Of a stretch of 64,000 bases of DNA, positions 44,113 to 53,484 are shown piece by piece (position 1 is the stretch's first letter; every line of letters begins with the position of its first letter). Under the pieces are notes generated by a model. It saw nothing but the letters and a program-made list of their open reading frames with translations. It was not told where the DNA came from and did no database searches. The stretch spans positions 1 to 64,000 of the forward strand of contig JAVLBA010000004.1 in assembly GCA_031581485.1 (NCBI GenBank), in the 5' to 3' direction. The DNA comes from BM506 sp031581485 (lineage in GTDB: Bacteria; Desulfobacterota; Desulfobulbia; Desulfobulbales; SURF-16). The translations under genes were made by a program, and so were the position numbers.

Positions 44113-45864
44113 TTAGACAAAGAGGCTGACCCCTTCTTCCTGATTGACATATTGTCGAGCATAATAAAGGCCATCCCCGGCAATATCCCCCAGATTCTGG
44201 GCCTGCAGCCGCTCACCGCTCCAGGCCATTTCAAAATGTTGCCAGGTCCCGGGATCCTCCTGATCCTCACCCACGGAGACATTGACATCACTGAGGGAAA
44301 AGCCCTTACTTTCCATGTTGTGGCGGAACTCTTCCATGGAGCCTTCCAGGGTCTCCTTGACCTTGCTGTTGGCCATGGTAAAGGAGACGGAGATCATCTC
44401 ATTGCGGAGGGAAAGGTCCACCTTGACCTCGCCAAGCTCTGCCGGATGCAGCCTGAGGACCATATGCTGCTCGCCGCTCTTCATGCCCCGGGCCACGGCC
44501 AGAGAGAGCTGGTTTAAAATCTGCTGTTGCTGCTGAACAGGAAAATGACGAACAGGCTGGGGCAGCTCAACGGGCTTGGCAATAGTCTGATCCGCCGCTG
44601 TTTGGCCGGCGGTCATGCCATCCTGACGAGGCAGGGCAAATTCTTCCCTGCTGCCGCCACCCAGGTTTTCCACCACCTGATTGTTTTTGGTGAAGAGAGC
44701 CGCTGGCTGCTCTTTACCTCCCTCTCCGGCTTGTCCCCGGCCCTCCTCCCCTTGGGCAACGATGCCGGCGAGCCATTTCTGGATATCACCCTGCCGCTGC
44801 TCCTCCTCGGCCCCCATTCCTTCTTCATAGCGGAGGCGGGCCTGATTATACATCTGCAGGAGATCTTCATAGGCCTCACCCAGGGATCCCTGTACCACCG
44901 GGCTGAAGCCCACCGATTGATCCGCAAAAGTGGCCTGTTTCATCACCTCTTCCAGACTGCCCAGAAACCTGGGCAGATCGAGCTGGTGCTGGGCAGCCTT
45001 GGCCTGAGCCACCGTCTCCTTCAGCAGGGATTGCAGGCGCTCAAAACCGACCACCAGCTCTTGGCCAAAAACCCGCTCCGGCAACAGCTCAAGCTGCCCC
45101 CCCAGTGAGACCCCTGCCTTGCCGAGCAGGGCCTGGAGCTGTTCCGCCTCCCAGGGCGACAGGGCAATGGCCTGCAGATTCTTAAGATCAACGGGCACCT
45201 CCTCCAGGGCCTGGCCAAGAAGGGCAAGATCAAGTTCGCCGCCGCCTTCCACCGCCTGCGAGGATATCTGGGCCAGCTGTTCAGGATTGAGGCCCATCTT
45301 GGCCAGCAATGCCTCCAGCATGGGCAACTCGGTTTCCGGCACCACAATGGCGGGATTCACCTGGTAGCCATCAAAATGATGAATCAGGGCCTGCAGGAAG
45401 GCGTCCAGATCGAGCTCACTGTTTTTCGCCTGAAACTGTTCCACCAGGGCTGTGAGATCGGCCTCGCTCATGCCGGCCTGCCGGGCAAGATCGGCAACAA
45501 TTTCCGCCTCAGGCAGGGCCACGGTCCACTCCCCCGGAACCAATGTTTTCTCCTGCGCCACCTGCTGCAGGTCCTGAAGAAAAAGGCTCAGAGTGTGCAG
45601 ATCACCCTGATCCTGGCTGATCTTCTCATCTTCAGGCCCTCTGCTTTTCGCCGCCTCCCGGCCGGCCTCCGCCTGCGCAGAAGGGGCGGACCGCTCCAGA
45701 GCGCCTCTTACCCCCAGCTGATCTTCCCGGCGCTGCTGGCCGGCATGAAGACGGCGATCAAGATGATCGGAAAATTTTTGACCTGTCTTTTCCGAACCTC
45801 GCGTCCGATCAACAGAAAGCTCTTTGCCCGCCACCGGCAGCAGTGGATTGATGATATTTGACAC
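44113..45864 (-). CDS. fliK: Flagellar hook-length control protein FliK
   Basis: About 583 residues. The C-terminal Flg_hook domain is clear: HMVLRLHPAELGEVKVDLSL and SMEEFRHNMESKGFSLSDVN. The long N-terminal part is Gln- and Glu-rich and low in complexity, as expected of the ruler region. I place the start at the GTG at 45864 because GGGAGA lies seven bases before it and because the sigma-54 promoter at 45947-45962 would lie inside the longer frame from 45963. It is followed by flgD and flgE. Confidence 0.88.
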   Translation of the reverse strand: MSNIINPLLPVAGKELSVDRTRGSEKTGQKFSDHLDRRLHAGQQRREDQLGVRGALERSAPSAQAEAGREAAKSRGPEDEKISQDQGDLHTLSLFLQDLQQVAQEKTLVPGEWTVALPEAEIVADLARQAGMSEADLTALVEQFQAKNSELDLDAFLQALIHHFDGYQVNPAIVVPETELPMLEALLAKMGLNPEQLAQISSQAVEGGGELDLALLGQALEEVPVDLKNLQAIALSPWEAEQLQALLGKAGVSLGGQLELLPERVFGQELVVGFERLQSLLKETVAQAKAAQHQLDLPRFLGSLEEVMKQATFADQSVGFSPVVQGSLGEAYEDLLQMYNQARLRYEEGMGAEEEQRQGDIQKWLAGIVAQGEEGRGQAGEGGKEQPAALFTKNNQVVENLGGGSREEFALPRQDGMTAGQTAADQTIAKPVELPQPVRHFPVQQQQQILNQLSLAVARGMKSGEQHMVLRLHPAELGEVKVDLSLRNEMISVSFTMANSKVKETLEGSMEEFRHNMESKGFSLSDVNVSVGEDQEDPGTWQHFEMAWSGERLQAQNLGDIAGDGLYYARQYVNQEEGVSLFV

Positions 45865-45946
45865 AGGTGTTCTCCCTTGTTGGCACATTGCCCAGGGCAC
45901 CACCCGGGTATGTTTTTCCCTGGTGCCCTCTATTGGCTCTTTAGAG

Positions 45947-45962
45947 AGCAACGGCTGTGCCA
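45947..45962 (-). promoter_or_regulatory. Sigma-54 promoter of fliK-flgD-flgE
   Basis: On the minus strand TGGCACAGCCGTTGCT matches the consensus TGGCAC-N5-TTGCT exactly, with GG and GC ten bases apart. It is 83 bp before the chosen fliK GTG. Confidence 0.85.
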
Positions 45963-46194
45963 AACCAGGAAATCTCCAGCTTTTAAAAAAAATATTCAGC
46001 TTTTATGACGAATTTACAAGGAGATACAGTGCACTGTTTTTCACCAGAAATTGCCTGCAGAGCGGCCCGCCAGGGGCAATAGGCAAGATTTACCGGGTAG
46101 TGCTCGAGATAATAAGGAGAAGGGCAAGGGCAGAGATTGCCCTTAGCAGAGGGGAGCTGCTCCCTGCTGACAGAGCTGGTGGGCAAGCAGACCA

Positions 46195-46235
46195 CCCCAG
46201 AGAGATAGAGATAGCTCTCTGGGGTAATTTTTTTT
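46195..46235 (+). terminator. Hairpin with T run on the plus strand, downstream of motE
   Basis: CCCCAGAGAG (46195-46204) pairs perfectly with CTCTCTGGGG (46215-46224), followed by TAATTTTTTTT on the plus strand. It is shaped to end plus-strand transcription, although no plus-strand gene lies upstream; it may guard motE-fliJ against antisense reads or also stop the motE transcript. Confidence 0.55.
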
Positions 46236-46257
46236 GGGGAGGGAGGGAGGAAAAGGG

Positions 46258-46752
46258 TTACTGAGAAGATTCGCTGATGCGGCCCAGCAAAAGGCTGACC
46301 CGCACGGCCTTGGTCGGTTCAAGCTTGGGAATGATTTTTCCGGTCAGCTCATTTTTCATGGCCCGCAATATTTTTGCAACATGGGCATCTTCCATCTGGT
46401 TCAAAAGGGGCGCCAGCTTGGAGGCACTCATGGTGGCATAGACCTTGATCAAATTTTTAAACTCCTGATCCTGCTCGGTCCGAATCTCCACCAGTTTTGC
46501 CGTAATGACCTCCTGCAAAGCAAGCAATTCAGCAACCTTAGCGTCAACATCCTGCTCCATCAGGTCGAGATTCCGCTCGCGCCGGGCAAGAGCCTTTTCC
46601 CTGGCCGCCACCGCCTCCTCCCGCGCCTTCAGGGAGGAGGAAAAATTGGCCTCTGCAGGGGAGGCCTTTACCGGCCTATCTGCGCTCTGTACCGGCGTGC
46701 TCAAGGTGAGGGCCGCCAGGACAAGCAGGGTAATTTTCATCATCTTTTTCAT
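46258..46752 (-). CDS. MotE-like flagellar motor chaperone
   Basis: About 164 residues. An N-terminal signal or anchor (MKITLLVLAALTLSTPVQSA) is followed by a coiled coil (SSLKAREEAVAAREKALARRE) and a MgtE-N-like end (YATMSASKLAPLLNQMED, VAKILRAM). MotE proteins stabilise MotC/stator parts in some bacteria, and their genes follow fliJ, as here. ATG at 46752 chosen; ATG at 46767 would add five residues and is possible. Confidence 0.8.
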   Translation of the reverse strand: MKKMMKITLLVLAALTLSTPVQSADRPVKASPAEANFSSSLKAREEAVAAREKALARRERNLDLMEQDVDAKVAELLALQEVITAKLVEIRTEQDQEFKNLIKVYATMSASKLAPLLNQMEDAHVAKILRAMKNELTGKIIPKLEPTKAVRVSLLLGRISESSQ

Positions 46753-46776
46753 GTCAACCACGTACATTTTGGGCAA

Positions 46777-47226
46777 TCATTGGAGCGGGCGACCATAGCG
46801 CAGAACCGCCATCTCATCACTTTCATTCTGCTCTTTTTTGCGCTCCGCCAGCAGATATCTCTCCTGATCCCTTTTGCGGACCATCTCAATGATCTTCCGC
46901 TCCTTAACGGTGGCAGCCAATTTTTGCCGGGCCCGCTCCACCACCTGCTTCTGACTGGCAATGGTATTTTCCAGGATCTTGATGAGTACCTCTCTGGAAC
47001 GGACAGCCTCCATGTAAAACTGCACCAGGGAGCCGGTCACCTTTTTCTCTTCCTTCCTGGTGAGAGAGGCGATCATCTCCAGCCGTTCCGCGCGGCGCTC
47101 TGCCAGGCGGTCCAGATGCTTCTGGAGAATTTTCTGTTGCCGGCCCAGAGTGAGCTGGGCCAGCTCCTCTTCGTTGCGGCGGATGGTTTCCACGGCCTGC
47201 AGGCGAAAATGAAACATATTCTCCAT
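46777..47226 (-). CDS. fliJ: Flagellar export chaperone FliJ
   Basis: 149 residues, almost wholly coiled coil: FHFRLQAVETIRRNEEELAQ at the start and charged heptads to the end. FliJ links FliI to the export gate and recycles chaperones. It lies between fliI and motE. The gene family is poorly conserved, so position and the RFxLxxVL-like start carry the call. Confidence 0.88.
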   Translation of the reverse strand: MENMFHFRLQAVETIRRNEEELAQLTLGRQQKILQKHLDRLAERRAERLEMIASLTRKEEKKVTGSLVQFYMEAVRSREVLIKILENTIASQKQVVERARQKLAATVKERKIIEMVRKRDQERYLLAERKKEQNESDEMAVLRYGRPLQ

Positions 47227-47297
47227 GGAATAAAGAATGCGGCGGAGTTACAGGAGTTATCTTCTCTACCTTCTCAATCTTCTTTACCCCTTCCTCC

Positions 47298-48605
47298 TCA
47301 AATCAAGGTTAAAAGCTGCTGAATGGATTCATCCATGGTGCTCTTTTTATCAACGGCCTGACAGAGATAATCATTGATGGGGTCAATCAGACCAATGGCC
47401 CTGTCGATCTTGGGATTGGAACCCTTGGCGTAGGCCCCGATATTGATCAAATCTTCGGATCGGCGGTAGGTGGCCAGTACCTCCAGTAATTCTCTGGCCT
47501 TTCTGGCCTGCTCGGCAGAGACAACATCCGTCATGCAGCGGCTGACACTGCCCAGCACCTCGATGGAGGGGTAATGACCCCGGTGGGCAAGATCGCGGTC
47601 AAGGACGATATGGCCATCCACAATGGAACGTACCGCGTCACCGATGGGTTCATTCATATCATCACCCTCTACCAGCACCGTATAGATCCCGGTAATACTG
47701 CCTTTCCCCACGCAGGTACCGGCCCGCTCCAGCAGTTTGGGCAACTGGGAAAAGACCGACGGCGTATAGCCCCGGGAGGTGGGAGGCTCGCCAATGGCCA
47801 GCCCCACCTCCCGGCTTGACATGGCGAAGCGGGTCACGGAATCCATCATCAGGATGACGTCCCGGCTCTGATCACGGAAATATTCAGAAATGGACATGGC
47901 CATATAGGCCCCGCGCATGCGCACCAGGGGCGGCTGATCTGAGGTGGCCACCACCACCACCGACCTGGCCAGCCCTTCCGGCCCCAGATCGCGTTCAATA
48001 AAATCCCGCAGTTCCCGGCCGCGCTCGCCGATAAGGGCGATCACCGAGACATCCGCCGCGGTATTTTTGGCAATCATGCCCAGCAGGGTGGACTTGCCCA
48101 CCCCGGAGCCGGCCATGATGCCGATGCGCTGGCCCTTGCCCAGGGTGAGCAGGCCGTTGATGGCCCGCACCCCGACATCAATGGGCTCCAGGATCCGCTC
48201 CCGGGCCATGGGATTTAAGGGCTCAGCATAGAGGGGATAATCCTGCTCAACCTGGAGAGGGCCTTTGCCATCCATGGGACGGCCCATGCCGTCAATAACA
48301 CGGCCCAGCAGGCCGTTCCCCACCGGCACCCGGGCCTGGCCGCCCACCATCCGAATGGCACTGCCCGGCTCCACCCCCCGCATTTCCCCCAGAGGCATGA
48401 GCAGCACCTTGCCCTCCCGGAAGCCCACTACCTCGGCCGGGATAGTACTGGCGCCCTTGAAGAGATCCACCTCACACATGGAGCCCACGGAAATCCCCGG
48501 GCCCTGGGACTCGATAACCATACCGATAACCTGGCTCACCCGGCCGAGAATGGTGGCGGTTTCCGTGGTTTGGGCCGTTTTTATGCTGGAGGAGAGATCG
48601 AGCAT
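47298..48605 (-). CDS. fliI: Flagellar export ATPase FliI
   Basis: About 435 residues. GIMAGSGVGKSTLLGMIA is the Walker A; ALIGERGRELRDFIERD, VILMMDSVTRFAM (Walker B) and PSRGYTPSVF-like TSRGYTPSVFSQLPKLLER follow. It drives substrate release in the type III export apparatus. The ATG at 48605 comes one base after the fliH stop, indicating coupling; the longer frame overlaps fliH deeply and is unlikely. Confidence 0.96.
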   Translation of the reverse strand: MLDLSSSIKTAQTTETATILGRVSQVIGMVIESQGPGISVGSMCEVDLFKGASTIPAEVVGFREGKVLLMPLGEMRGVEPGSAIRMVGGQARVPVGNGLLGRVIDGMGRPMDGKGPLQVEQDYPLYAEPLNPMARERILEPIDVGVRAINGLLTLGKGQRIGIMAGSGVGKSTLLGMIAKNTAADVSVIALIGERGRELRDFIERDLGPEGLARSVVVVATSDQPPLVRMRGAYMAMSISEYFRDQSRDVILMMDSVTRFAMSSREVGLAIGEPPTSRGYTPSVFSQLPKLLERAGTCVGKGSITGIYTVLVEGDDMNEPIGDAVRSIVDGHIVLDRDLAHRGHYPSIEVLGSVSRCMTDVVSAEQARKARELLEVLATYRRSEDLINIGAYAKGSNPKIDRAIGLIDPINDYLCQAVDKKSTMDESIQQLLTLI

Positions 48606-48606
48606 A

Positions 48607-49392
48607 TCAAGAGTGCAGATCAGGGTCGGAAGATGAATCCGGCAGCCCTGATCCTGCAGAGGGCTCCTCGTCTGTCTCGGCAAGGGCAGCCAGAAAGGAG
48701 TGTTCAACCGCCTTCAGGAGCTTTGCCTTGCATTTTTCCAGGGTGACGTCAATCTCCCCGAAGGAGGTTTTCAGCAGGCAGCCCCCCTGGCTGATGGCCT
48801 GGTCCTCCATGAGCTCCACCTGTTCGGCGTTGTCAAGAAAAAGCGGATCCGCCACCACGGCATCCTTGATCCGCAGAAAATCATCCGGATGCAGATGGGC
48901 CACCACCTGGGAATTGTCCACCACATATTGCAGGGCCTTGTGCAGGCATTTTTCAATGACCCGGTAATTAACAGAGACCTCATGATTAACCAGCTGCTCC
49001 ACCATGGCAACCACCAGCTGAAAAATATCCTTTTCATAAAGGGCGCCGATACGCTGACGCTCCACCTTCAGCGTCGCAATAACCTGGGCAGCCTGGCTTA
49101 TTTTCCCGGCCAGGGCCTCTTCGCCGGCCCGCCGCCCCTCTTCTTCACCTTTCGCAAAACCCCGGTCACAGGCCTCCTTTTCCAGGGCAGCAACCCGGGC
49201 CTCGGCCTCTGCAACAAGATGCCGGGCCTGGGCCTTGGCCTGGTCAAGCTCCTGACGGGCAACCTCAAGAAAATCTCGAGCCTGGCCCCCCTCTCCGCCG
49301 GCGTCATCCATCAGAGACTCAAAGGAGATAAAATTCTCTTCATCATGGGCCGCGCCCAGGTCTTTGAACTCAATGATACTAGACAAATTCAT
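48607..49392 (-). CDS. fliH: Flagellar assembly protein FliH
   Basis: About 261 residues. An acidic N-terminus, then an Ala/Glu-rich coiled coil with repeats such as EARVAALEKEACDRGFAKGEEEGRRAG, then the FliH/HrpE C-terminal domain (VVAHLHPDDFLRIKDAV, QGGCLLKTSFGEIDVTLEKC). FliH regulates FliI and docks it on the C ring. The ATG at 49392 overlaps the fliG end by 14 bp. Confidence 0.92.
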   Translation of the reverse strand: MNLSSIIEFKDLGAAHDEENFISFESLMDDAGGEGGQARDFLEVARQELDQAKAQARHLVAEAEARVAALEKEACDRGFAKGEEEGRRAGEEALAGKISQAAQVIATLKVERQRIGALYEKDIFQLVVAMVEQLVNHEVSVNYRVIEKCLHKALQYVVDNSQVVAHLHPDDFLRIKDAVVADPLFLDNAEQVELMEDQAISQGGCLLKTSFGEIDVTLEKCKAKLLKAVEHSFLAALAETDEEPSAGSGLPDSSSDPDLHS

Positions 49393-50404
49393 CCTCCCCG
49401 CCGCCGCTTGCCGCCAGCTGGACCTTGCCTTCCTGTTCAAGACGCTTGGCAATTTTGATGATGGCCTGCTGGGCGGCCTCCACATCTTTGATGCGGGTGG
49501 GCCCCATAATTTCCATATCTTCTTTGAGCATTTCCACGGCCCGCTGGGACATATTGCTGAAAATCTTGTCTTGGAGTTCCTCAGAAGCGGTCTTCAGGGC
49601 CAGCTTGAGATCATCGGTGGAAACCTCCTTGAGAATGGCCATGATGCCGCGATTATCGACGCCGAGCAGATCCTCAAACACGAACATGAGCCGCCTGATC
49701 TCTTCGGCCAGGGATTCGCGCTGCTCCTCAACCCCCTCCAGAATCTGGCCCTCCAGGGCCCTTTCGGCATTATTGAGAATCTCAGCAACTGTTTCCGCGC
49801 CGCCCAGACGCTGGCCCTCCATGCCTTCCACAGAAAGAAGCTCCTCCTGGAGAACGCGGTCTATTTCAACCAAGACATCAGGACTCACCTTGTCAAGCTC
49901 TGCCATGCGGATAATCACCTCCACCTGGATATCCTCCTTGAGTTCCGCAAGGATACTGGCCGCCTGGGTATGATCAAGAACCGCCAGCACCAGGGCAACG
50001 GTCTGGGGATGTTCATTGCGCAGAAAATTGACCAGGACCTTGGGATCCAGCTTCCGGGCCTTCTGGAAAAGGGTAAGGCGCCAGTCGGAGCGGATATCGT
50101 CGAGAATCTCCCCGGCCTTGTCGCCGGTAAGGGCCCGGCGCAGGGCCGATTCAAGCATATCGTCGCCGGAGAGAAAAATATCACCGCCGCCGGCATCTCC
50201 CCTGAACTCGGCAAGAAGGCCGGCCACATCCTCCTTGTCCACCCGGTCAATCTTGGCCATCTGGCGGCCCACGGCGCGGATCTCCTCATGATCGAGGCGC
50301 TTGAACACCTCTGAGGTGTAATCCTCTCCCAGGGTGAGGAGAAAAATAGCCGCCTTTTCAGGGCCGGTGAGGGTATCGGTTGAAGCATCTTTGAGTTTTG
50401 CCAT
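49379..50404 (-). CDS. fliG: Flagellar motor switch protein FliG
   Basis: 341 residues. LTGPEKAAIFLLTLGED near the start, NFLRNEHPQTVALVLAVLD in the middle domain, and the C-terminal torque domain with FVFEDLLGVDNRGI and LKLALKTASEELQDKIFSNMSQRA. It couples stator force to rotation. Starts 6 bp after fliF stop. Confidence 0.97.
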   Translation of the reverse strand: MAKLKDASTDTLTGPEKAAIFLLTLGEDYTSEVFKRLDHEEIRAVGRQMAKIDRVDKEDVAGLLAEFRGDAGGGDIFLSGDDMLESALRRALTGDKAGEILDDIRSDWRLTLFQKARKLDPKVLVNFLRNEHPQTVALVLAVLDHTQAASILAELKEDIQVEVIIRMAELDKVSPDVLVEIDRVLQEELLSVEGMEGQRLGGAETVAEILNNAERALEGQILEGVEEQRESLAEEIRRLMFVFEDLLGVDNRGIMAILKEVSTDDLKLALKTASEELQDKIFSNMSQRAVEMLKEDMEIMGPTRIKDVEAAQQAIIKIAKRLEQEGKVQLAASGGGEDEFV

Positions 50405-50410
50405 TTCTTT

Positions 50411-51997
50411 CTACTTCTCCGAGCGCAGCCAGCGGCGGACCAGATCTGCAGCCCGGTCCGGATCAGACTGGGCAAGTTTATAGATACGTTCCTTATCGGT
50501 CATGCCGAGAGGGGTCAAAGAGAGGTCCTCAGGGTACTGGGCGCCGGCCAGCTCCTGTTCAGCCTGGTCCGCGGCCTGCTGCTCGGCTACGTGCTGATTT
50601 GCCATAAGGCGAAAGAAGGGGCGGACAATAAAGATAAAGAAGCAGATGGCCACCAGAAGAAGCACCACAGGGTAGGCCAGCTGATTTAAGAGCTGACGAT
50701 ATTCATCAAGGGCGTCGGGCTCGGGTTCCACATAGCTGGAGAGGTAAAAGGGCATGGAAACTACCTCCACCTGATCCCCCCTATCCGGATCATAGCCCAT
50801 GGTATTCTGGGCCATTTTGAGAAAGGTGGCGATCTCCTCCTCGCTGCGGGCCTGGTATTCCTTGACCACCTCGCCATCCTTCTCGGTCTTCTTATATGTC
50901 CCATCCACCATAACCGCCACCGACAGTTTGCGCACCTGTCCCATGGCGGACTTGGTCCTGGTCACGGTCTTGCTGATCTCATAATTACGGGTGATATTCT
51001 CGCGGCTCAAGCCTGCTCCTTCGTCATCGGTCTGGCCGGCCTCCGTGTAGGTGGCCAACTGCCCCTTTACCCCGGGAATACCCTCCTGGACATCAAGGGA
51101 ACCATCCCGCTGGACAACAAGATGTTCACTGCGCACCACCGGCTCCTCAGGATCAAAAATCTCTTCAGAGACATCCACCTGATCAAAATCAACATCAGCG
51201 CTCACCCGGGCGATAACCCTTTCAACCCCCACCACCCCTTCAAACATGGTTTCCAGTTTACTGCCCAGAATGCGCTCTATCTGGCGCTGATATTCAATCT
51301 GGGTGGCGGAAAGCAGGGATTTTGCATCGCCCTCCTGCCGGAAAAGGAGATGGCCGGCGGTGTCCACCAGGGTGATATTCGCCTCTTTGAGTCCTGGAAT
51401 GGCGCTGCCCACCAGATTGACAATGGCCTTGATCTCATGGCCGGAAAGCTTGTCGCGACCGGCCAGGGAGACGCTGATGGAGGCCGAAGGAGGCAGGGTA
51501 TCTTCGACAAAGACCGATTCCTTGGGCTGGGCCAGATGGACCCGGGCCGACTTGATCTTGTCAAACTGGCGGATGGTGCGGGCCAGTTCCCCTTGCAGGG
51601 CCCGCTGATAATTTAATTTCTGAACAAAATCCGTGGTACCGAGGCTGATCTTGTCAAAAATTTCAAAGCCGACTCCCCCTCCCCTGGGCAGCCCCTCAGC
51701 AGCCAGACTGAGCCGGGTGTCGTACACCATATTCTGATCCACGAGAATGGCTGTGCCGTTTTCCGCCAATTCATAAGGGATGCGCTGATCCTTGAGCTGG
51801 GCAACGATATCTGCCGCATCCGTGGTGGTGAGATTGGCGAAAAGCACCTTCATGGTCGGCTTGCCTCCCACCAATGTCAAACTCAAGAGGCCAAAGAGAA
51901 CCATTGCCACCAGCAGCCCGGCAATGATCTTCTGCATGAGGGTGAGGCTTCTGAGGACATCAGAGCCCTGTTTAAAAATGTCTTTTGCGCTCGCCAT
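50411..51997 (-). CDS. fliF: Flagellar MS-ring protein FliF
   Basis: 528 residues. Two membrane segments (IIAGLLVAMVLFGLLSL near residue 25 and LAYPVVLLLVAICFFIFIV near 440) bracket the periplasmic ring domains, with GGGVGFEIFDK and ARVHLAQPKESVF as family motifs. The C-terminal tail reaches FliG. It nucleates the basal body in the inner membrane. Confidence 0.97.
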   Translation of the reverse strand: MASAKDIFKQGSDVLRSLTLMQKIIAGLLVAMVLFGLLSLTLVGGKPTMKVLFANLTTTDAADIVAQLKDQRIPYELAENGTAILVDQNMVYDTRLSLAAEGLPRGGGVGFEIFDKISLGTTDFVQKLNYQRALQGELARTIRQFDKIKSARVHLAQPKESVFVEDTLPPSASISVSLAGRDKLSGHEIKAIVNLVGSAIPGLKEANITLVDTAGHLLFRQEGDAKSLLSATQIEYQRQIERILGSKLETMFEGVVGVERVIARVSADVDFDQVDVSEEIFDPEEPVVRSEHLVVQRDGSLDVQEGIPGVKGQLATYTEAGQTDDEGAGLSRENITRNYEISKTVTRTKSAMGQVRKLSVAVMVDGTYKKTEKDGEVVKEYQARSEEEIATFLKMAQNTMGYDPDRGDQVEVVSMPFYLSSYVEPEPDALDEYRQLLNQLAYPVVLLLVAICFFIFIVRPFFRLMANQHVAEQQAADQAEQELAGAQYPEDLSLTPLGMTDKERIYKLAQSDPDRAADLVRRWLRSEK

Positions 51998-52110
51998 AAT
52001 TGTCAGTTGTTAGGGTAAGACAGCCTTGCCAGGGCAAAACATCTCTCTTTTTTTATAAAAAAATCACGCCAGACCGCTCCCCTAGAGAGTGTCGCCGCTT
52101 CAAGATTTTT

Positions 52111-52404
52111 TCACACCTGCATGCGCATAATATCCTGATAGGCGCTGATGACCTTCTGTTGGACCTTGGTCAGCATGCGAAAGGATACGGTGGATTTCTC
52201 CATGGCGATCATGGTCTCATGGATGTTGGAATGCTGACCGGTGACCAGTCCTTCTGTCATCTGGCCGGACTCCTGGATAGTGGCGTTGACACCTTCCAGG
52301 GATTTCTTGAGCACCTCGCCGAAACCGGTACCATCGCCGGGACTTCTGGCGCTCTTTTCAAGGGTGAGGGGCTGCTGGATCTGAGTCAGGGGTAATGTCT
52401 TCAT
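52111..52404 (-). CDS. fliE: Flagellar hook-basal body protein FliE
   Basis: 97 residues. FGEVLKKSLEGVNATIQES in the middle and MEKSTVSFRMLTKVQQKVISAYQ at the C-terminus (here cited as FRMLTKVQQKVISAYQDIMRM) are FliE signatures. It joins the MS ring to the rod and lies between flgC and fliF. Confidence 0.93.
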   Translation of the reverse strand: MKTLPLTQIQQPLTLEKSARSPGDGTGFGEVLKKSLEGVNATIQESGQMTEGLVTGQHSNIHETMIAMEKSTVSFRMLTKVQQKVISAYQDIMRMQV

Positions 52405-52444
52405 GGTCCGGGTTCTTCCTTAAAAAAGATTGTCTTCCGCCCTG

Positions 52445-52876
52445 TCAGCGGCTGATGTCCAAGGCCTTCAAGGCCATACTCTTTATGGCGTCAATGGCGG
52501 TGACATTGGCTTCAAAGCCACGCTTGGCGCTGATCATGTCCACCATCTGCTCGGCAGTATCAACATTGGGGAAACGGACAATACCCTGGGCATCCGCATC
52601 AGGATGGGAGGGATCGTACACCTCCTTGAAAGGTTTGTCGTCCTCAACAACCGCCACCACTTCAACCGTTCGCAACCGGTCCTGGCTGGCGTTCAAGGTG
52701 TCATGAAACGTGTCCACCGGCCGGGAACCGAAGACCACGGATTTTGCCCTGTAGGGTCCGCCCTCCATGGTCCGGGTGGTATTGGCATTGGCCAGATTCA
52801 TGGCCGTCACATTGAGCCGGGCCCTTTCCGCCTTCAGGCCGGAGCCGCTGATCTTTAATGCCGTCAAGATGTCCAT
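52445..52876 (-). CDS. flgC: Flagellar basal-body rod protein FlgC
   Basis: 143 residues. ALKISGSGLKAERARLNVTA with NLANANTTRT opens it, and DMISAKRGFEANVTAIDAIK closes it, as in proximal rod proteins. Its start overlaps the flgB stop, so the two are coupled. Confidence 0.95.
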   Translation of the reverse strand: MDILTALKISGSGLKAERARLNVTAMNLANANTTRTMEGGPYRAKSVVFGSRPVDTFHDTLNASQDRLRTVEVVAVVEDDKPFKEVYDPSHPDADAQGIVRFPNVDTAEQMVDMISAKRGFEANVTAIDAIKSMALKALDISR

Positions 52877-53262
52877 TATTTGCCTCCTTCGTCAATGGCG
52901 TACTTCAACCCGTCAAATTTTTTAGCGATAATCTTGGCGGCAATCTCATACATGAGCTGGTTCTCAGAGAGCTTGAGCATTTCCTCATCAAGATCAACAG
53001 GTCTTTTTTCTTCGGAGAATTGATGCGTTATGCCGGCATCAACCGGATCAAGCGCCATATGACCGGCATGGGTGTTACTGAGAGAACCGCTGCCCTGCAT
53101 GGCTGATTCCATGACCGTGGCAAAGGGAAAATCCTGCACGGTATAGCCCGGTGTTTCCAGGTTGGCAATGTTTGACTGGATGAGTCCCTGCTTTTCATAA
53201 CGGAGATTCAAGGCCTGCTCCAGCACGGGGATATTGCCGCCAAACAGCTTATTTATGGGCAT
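52876..53262 (-). CDS. flgB: Flagellar basal-body rod protein FlgB
   Basis: 128 residues. LEQALNLRYEKQGLIQSNIAN and ETPGYTVQDFPFATVM are FlgB-type, and ENQLMYEIAAKIIAKKFDGL is the C-terminal motif. It forms the proximal rod. First gene of the flgB-motE series, about 95 bp after a sigma-54 promoter. Confidence 0.95.
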   Translation of the reverse strand: MPINKLFGGNIPVLEQALNLRYEKQGLIQSNIANLETPGYTVQDFPFATVMESAMQGSGSLSNTHAGHMALDPVDAGITHQFSEEKRPVDLDEEMLKLSENQLMYEIAAKIIAKKFDGLKYAIDEGGK

Positions 53263-53357
53263 TTTTCTCTTCCTTTCGCGTCAGCGCCACCGGCTGTGGC
53301 ATCTCTTTGGGGCATAATGTTCAGGTAAGGAACAAAAGGGGGTAGTGATGAATATCA

Positions 53358-53373
53358 AGCAAGGAGTGTGCCG
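53358..53373 (-). promoter_or_regulatory. Sigma-54 promoter of the flgB operon
   Basis: On the minus strand CGGCACACTCCTTGCT matches TGGCAC-N5-TTGCT at all but the first base, with GG and GC ten bases apart. It lies in the 222-bp gap between flgB and the response regulator gene. Confidence 0.8.
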
Positions 53374-53484
53374 TGAAAGATTCTTCTGCTGCTCTCTTAA
53401 GAGCAAAAAATGGCTCCACAGGAAGCAGCGGGAAAAAAGCGGCATGAAAGAAAGATAACTATTTAGAATTACATATAAAAAAAA

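Larger units (their letters stand above)
45865..46257. other. Gap between motE and fliK with promoter and hairpins
   Basis: A 393-bp gap between two blocks of the flagellar cluster. It has the sigma-54 promoter of fliK, a hairpin AAGGGCAA/TTGCCCTT near 46123-46145, and the hairpin at 46195-46235. No gene was seen. Confidence 0.65.
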
